The notes under the pieces were generated by a model that had not been told where the DNA came from, ran no database searches, and saw only the letters and a list, made by a program, of their open reading frames with translations. Positions 60,605 through 64,000 of a stretch of 64,000 nucleotides of DNA are shown one piece after another. Source of the DNA: Benzoatithermus flavus (GTDB lineage Bacteria; Pseudomonadota; Alphaproteobacteria; Geminicoccales; Geminicoccaceae); NCBI RefSeq assembly GCF_037908215.1, contig NZ_JBBLZC010000008.1, forward strand, positions 130,792 through 194,791. Reading direction: 5' to 3'. How positions within the stretch are numbered: position 1 is the first letter of the stretch; every line of letters starts with the position of its first letter. The translations under genes and the position numbers were made by a program.

Positions 60605-61519
60605 ATGTTTCTGCGCATCGATAAGCTGCAGGTCGAGATGCCGAAGCCGAGCGCACCCGACCCCAATGCCGCGGCCGCCGTCCAGGAGCTCATGGGCGGG
60701 CGGTTCGGCGAGATGTCGACGCTCATGAACTACATGTACCAGTCGTTCAACTTCCGCGGCCGGGACAAGCTCCGGCCCTACTACGCGCTGATCGCCAACA
60801 TCGCGACGGAGGAGCTAGGGCACATCGAGCTCGTGGCCGCGACCGTCAACTCGCTGCTCAACGCCATCCCGAGCGAGGGCGATCCGGCAACGGGTGCGGC
60901 GAGCTTCAAGCAGGCGTTCAAGGATGCCCGAATCTCGCATCATCACATCGTCACCGGGCACGGCATCATGGCCGCCAACTCGATGGGCCAACCCTGGCGG
61001 GGCGATTACATCTTCAACTCGGGCAACCTGATCCTGGATCTTCTGCACAATTTCTTCCTCGAGAACGGGGCGAGGACGCAGAAACTGCGCGTTTACGAGA
61101 TGACCGACAACCCGTCGGCGCGGCAGATGCTGGGCTATCTCTTCGTGCGCGGTGGCGTGCACGCCCATGCCTACGCTCTCGCCCTCGAGCAGCTCACCGG
61201 CGTCGAGATGAAGAAGATGCTGCCGATTCCCAACATCGAGAACGTGCAGCTCCCGGAGTCGCGTCCGTTCGAGGAAAAGGGGCTGCACCGCAAGCTCTAC
61301 CGGTTCAGCCCCGACGACTACAAGGAGGTGGCGGCCGTATGGCAGGGCACGGCTCTCGACGGGTCGGGCCCGCTCGAGGTGGTGGACGGCCCGCCGCAGG
61401 GCGGCGATCACGTCCAGCTCGATCCCAGTACCGACGCGTTCATTCCGGACTACCATCCGGAGGAGATCCAGGAGATCGCGATGAAGCTCTATCAGAAGGC
61501 CGGCGGCACCATACCGTGA
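60605..61519 (+). CDS. Manganese catalase
   Basis: The product is 304 residues of the non-haem di-manganese catalase family. Ligand contexts are FGEMSTLMNYMYQSF (Glu near 36), ATEELGHIELV (Glu and His near 67-70), FFLENGARTQ (Glu near 150) and GGVHAHAYALALE (His near 187). An AGGCCGAACATG start is used. It dismutates hydrogen peroxide. The location, divergent from oxyR across a LysR palindrome, makes OxyR control likely. Confidence 0.95.
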   Translation: MFLRIDKLQVEMPKPSAPDPNAAAAVQELMGGRFGEMSTLMNYMYQSFNFRGRDKLRPYYALIANIATEELGHIELVAATVNSLLNAIPSEGDPATGAASFKQAFKDARISHHHIVTGHGIMAANSMGQPWRGDYIFNSGNLILDLLHNFFLENGARTQKLRVYEMTDNPSARQMLGYLFVRGGVHAHAYALALEQLTGVEMKKMLPIPNIENVQLPESRPFEEKGLHRKLYRFSPDDYKEVAAVWQGTALDGSGPLEVVDGPPQGGDHVQLDPSTDAFIPDYHPEEIQEIAMKLYQKAGGTIP

Positions 61520-62040
61520 GCGCCGTCTGAGGCGGCCGGCGGGCGAGGGGCAGCGGCCAGCGCGGGCGATTGCGGCGGTCGCGCCCCGGGCTCGTGGCCG
61601 GCAGGATGGCCGCGCTCCGACGGGTAGGCCACGAGCCGCCCGTCGCGCGCAGGCGCCATTGCGCCGTCCCGCCGATCTGTCCCGGCTCGGACGCACGGTG
61701 CGGCGCAGCCCACTGGTTTCAGGGCCGGCACCGGCATGTCCGCATGATGGTGTCCCATCGCATGGTGCAGGAGGCCGTCCCGGCTTCGCCGGTCTTCGGT
61801 GGAGGTTCGGGCTGCGGGTCCGGCGCCGAACCGGCGACGACGATGACCGACGAGAGAAGGGCGCCGCTCGAGCGGATCAAGAAGGGCGCCGCTGCCGACC
61901 CGGTCCGTGAGCTGCCGGCGTTTGCCAACGAGCGGCTGCCGCGGCCGGTTGCTGCTGGCCGCGCCTGCGGCGACGGATCGAGATGCTCCGAACGCCTCCC
62001 GTGAAAAGGCAGGGCGCGCTCCTTCCTGCGATGCCGTCCA
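61520..62040. other. Intergenic, no supported gene
   Basis: These 521 bases lie between two convergent genes. Plus frames (61570-62004; a 53-residue sub-frame from about 61844) and minus frames (61492-61758, 61719-61928) have no family and no good ribosome site. It may be decayed sequence. Confidence 0.5.
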
Positions 62041-62874
62041 TTATTGTCCCCTGCGAACCTCCCGCTGCCGCGGCTCGGGCAGATACTCCACCCCGCCGCT
62101 CTGCCGCCGCACCGGCTGAGGATAGAGCGTCATCAGCTCCAGCACCTCGTCCGGCATGTTCACGCTTACCGGCAGACCCATCTCGCGCGCCTCTTCCGCC
62201 GAGATCGGATAATCGTGCGTCCAGACCCCGGTTGCCAGGCGCGCCGCGAGCGCGTGCGCTTCCGCTTCGCCCATCCGTTTCGACAGGAGCTTCGCAGCCA
62301 CCGACTCGACCTGCGCGATCGCCTTGCGGCCGACATCGGCCATCACCAGCGTCTGGTCGTCCACCTCGGCGATCGGCTTCTCCTCGGCGACCTTGATGAT
62401 CGAGGCCGCGGGCATGCCGCCCAGCTGCGGATCGATGGGACCGAGCACCGAGTGGCGGCACATGACGATCTCATCCGCAGCAAGCGCGATCAGTGTACCG
62501 CCGGACATGGCGTAGTGGGGTACGAAGACCGTGACCTTGCCCTTGTGGCTCTGGATCGCCCGCGCGATCTGGGTGGCTGCGAGGACCAGCCCGCCGGGCG
62601 TGTGCAGCACGATATCGAGCGGCACCTCGTCATCGGTCAGATGGATCGCGCGCAGCACCTCCTCGCTGTCGTTGACGTCGATGTAGCGCACCAGGGGAAA
62701 GCCGAGCAGGCTCATCGTCTCCTGCCGGTGCACGAGCAGGATCACGCGGCTGCCACGCTTCTTCTCGATCTGGGCGATCTTGCGGGTCCGCATCGCGTCC
62801 AGATATCGGCGCTGCAGAACCGGCTGCAGTGCCGACAGGATGAAGAAGAGCCAAAAGAGCTGCATTACATCCAT
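62041..62874 (-). CDS. Clp-fold membrane serine protease (SDH family, PF01972-like)
   Basis: The product is 277 residues. An N-terminal membrane segment (about 4-20, MQLFWLFFILSALQPVL) is followed by a ClpP/SppA-like crotonase-fold domain: DIVLHTPGGLVLAATQIA (near 87-104), the nucleophile in PHYAMSGGTLIAL (Ser near 124) and CRHSVLGPIDPQLGG (near 139-153). It is a membrane-bound serine protease of the SDH/NfeD-partner type. Its 5' end overlaps the rhomboid gene by 10 bases, so the two membrane proteases are coupled. Confidence 0.9.
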   Translation of the reverse strand: MDVMQLFWLFFILSALQPVLQRRYLDAMRTRKIAQIEKKRGSRVILLVHRQETMSLLGFPLVRYIDVNDSEEVLRAIHLTDDEVPLDIVLHTPGGLVLAATQIARAIQSHKGKVTVFVPHYAMSGGTLIALAADEIVMCRHSVLGPIDPQLGGMPAASIIKVAEEKPIAEVDDQTLVMADVGRKAIAQVESVAAKLLSKRMGEAEAHALAARLATGVWTHDYPISAEEAREMGLPVSVNMPDEVLELMTLYPQPVRRQSGGVEYLPEPRQREVRRGQ

Positions 62875-63614
62875 GGACCTCGTCCCCCTTCCCGCCGCCC
62901 GTCCGGCAAAAAGCCATAAACGCCTTCGTCACGATAGTATCGGCGATAGGCTGCAGACGACCGCCGCACGAGCGGCGTAATCAGCCATCCCACGACAAAG
63001 CCGCCGATGTGCGCCCACCAGGCTATTCCACCGGAATCGATCTGCCCGATTGAAAATATTCCGGGAACGATCTGCATGACAAACCATAGCAGAGCAAAAG
63101 AGATAGCTCGAACTTCAAAGAATAGTGGCAAAAACAGCACCGGAACCATGACGATCAGCCGCGCAGAGGGGAACATGCGCGCGTAGCAGCCGATCACTCC
63201 GGCAATCGCACCCGACGCGCCAAGCGCCGGCACCACCGACGTCGGGCTCGCCAAGGCATGTGCCAATCCTGCGGCAACGCCACAGACCAGGTAGAAAACG
63301 AGAAAACGGATGGGCCCCAGCCGATCCTCCACAGCCGGTCCAAAGATCCACAAGGTCCACATATTGAGGATCAGATGCAGCCAGCCCCCATGAAGAAACA
63401 TATTCGAGATGAACGGCGTCCAATCGGATGGCGCCACCAGACGCAAATCACCAAAAAACCGCGACGGCACGAGAGCATAATCAAAAACGAATCTTTCAAG
63501 TGCCCACTCAGGCAAGCTGTTCTGGTATAGAAACACCAGCGCGTTCAAGACGATCAGCGACCATACGATGACTGGTGGGTAGCGTCTGGCCACCGTATCG
63601 AGATAGGGCAGCAC
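62865..63614 (-). CDS. Rhomboid-family intramembrane serine protease
   Basis: The 249 residues run from the GTG at 63614, which is backed by GGGGAAGGA seven bases upstream. The longer ATG frame to 63728 adds 38 residues without hydrophobicity. Six membrane segments are visible. FLHGGWLHLILNMWTLW is near residues 70-86, the catalytic Ser lies in LGASGAIAGVIGCY (near 139) and His in WWAHIGGFVVGW (near 204). Bases 62950-63560 are visibly richer in A+T than the neighbours, suggesting a foreign origin. Confidence 0.92.
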   Translation of the reverse strand: MLPYLDTVARRYPPVIVWSLIVLNALVFLYQNSLPEWALERFVFDYALVPSRFFGDLRLVAPSDWTPFISNMFLHGGWLHLILNMWTLWIFGPAVEDRLGPIRFLVFYLVCGVAAGLAHALASPTSVVPALGASGAIAGVIGCYARMFPSARLIVMVPVLFLPLFFEVRAISFALLWFVMQIVPGIFSIGQIDSGGIAWWAHIGGFVVGWLITPLVRRSSAAYRRYYRDEGVYGFLPDGRREGGRGPWM

Positions 63615-64000
63615 CTGCCAATCCTTCCCCGGCTTTCCGAGCCTAGAAGCACGGTCTTCGCCGGCATGTCCAGAGTGAATTCGCGCTGTCGGAGCGTCGA
63701 ACCTTGTTGCCTCAGCACTTGGTCTCACTCGCCAAGGACACGACGCCGGTGGATCGAAGGTCGGAAACGACCCCGAGGCTCGCTTCGAGAACCGGATCGA
63801 GGCATCGGCCTGCCCGCGCCGTCGTCAGGTCGCGCGCGCCTTCGTTCGTACGCCGCGATGAAGACGATGCGCCGTTGTTCCTTGCCTCGACGTTTCGATG
63901 CGGTGCGCGTCGGGCAATTCAGCTGACCCTGCCCCCGTTGTGCCCTCACTCATAAGGGGAGTCTGTTCCGGTTCTGGTCCATTCGGGACCGGTTGGCATA
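63615..64000. other. Upstream region of rhomboid gene, no supported gene
   Basis: Short overlapping frames (63666-63926, 63704-63955, 63725-63949) show no domain and are probably non-coding. A weak stem GGTCC/GGACC is at 63971-63985 near the window end. The rhomboid promoter should be here. Confidence 0.45.

Noticed and set aside
61570..62004. Plus-strand ORF in the catalase/Clp-protease gap
   Set aside because: No homologous motif or Shine-Dalgarno sequence; translation looks random.

Overview
The window is a very GC-rich stretch of bacterial chromosome (roughly two thirds G+C by eye). It is densely packed on both strands and shows no insertion sequence, prophage or CRISPR array. Gene content and order suggest an alphaproteobacterium of a Rhodospirillales/Geminicoccales-like lineage. 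The reasons are the prs-rplY-pth block, a phenylpyruvate/indolepyruvate decarboxylase of the Azospirillum type, an HWE-type sensor kinase, an ELM1-family protein, pqiABC, and a type III ornithine decarboxylase with a long structured leader. That placement is inferred from families and not from a phylogenetic marker.

Layout. 1-6.4 kb: the 3' end of a periplasmic glucan biosynthesis gene (opgG/mdoG), an RraA-like aldolase, a ChaN-PDZ protein coupled to an M1-like peptidase, then a cobalamin riboswitch in front of a NiCoT Ni/Co permease. 6.5-10.1 kb, minus strand: a glycosyltransferase, a sulfotransferase, a CopG/BrnA-type antitoxin beside the remnant of its BrnT toxin, and an ELM1-family protein. 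10.3-13.9 kb: pqiABC lipid-transport genes. 13.9-20.2 kb: a cupin-type XRE regulator divergent from a C-N hydrolase and a complete five-gene Liv/Urt-type ABC importer, which looks like an uptake and hydrolysis module for an amide-like nitrogen compound. 20.6-25.4 kb: a DUF2238 membrane protein, ipdC/ppdC and aas. 25.4-28.6 kb: ornithine decarboxylase with a structured leader, a flavin reductase, a YbaK deacylase and tRNA-Ser(GCT) with a clear terminator.

28.9-41.5 kb: kup, a sulfotransferase, an HWE histidine kinase with a single-domain response regulator, the dgcN-dgcA D-glutamate pair, a GST, an exported trypsin-like protease, an MBL hydrolase, an HNH nuclease and a small membrane protein. 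41.7-44.8 kb: acoABC for acetoin cleavage, without an E3 gene. 45.2-51.2 kb: a DUF533/TerB protein, a PAS-GGDEF diguanylate cyclase, a UPF0173-type hydrolase, two small ORFs, and pth-rplY-prs. 51.4-58.2 kb: an ATP-grasp protein, a Tat-exported divergent copper-amine-oxidase-like protein behind a hairpin-rich leader, a creatinase-like M24 protein without metal ligands, two overlapping convergent EamA transporters and an EVE-domain protein. 58.3-61.5 kb: a peroxide-defence block (ahpD, ahpC, oxyR, divergent manganese catalase). 62-63.6 kb: a Clp-fold membrane serine protease overlapping a rhomboid protease gene that is visibly AT-richer than its surroundings.

The most unusual items are the amine-oxidase-like protein at 52.5-54.3 kb with its leader (hairpins plus a small ORF), the self-contained amide-scavenging module at 14-20 kb, and the decapitated BrnT toxin fused in frame behind the ELM1 stop codon. 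No wholly novel system can be claimed from sequence alone.
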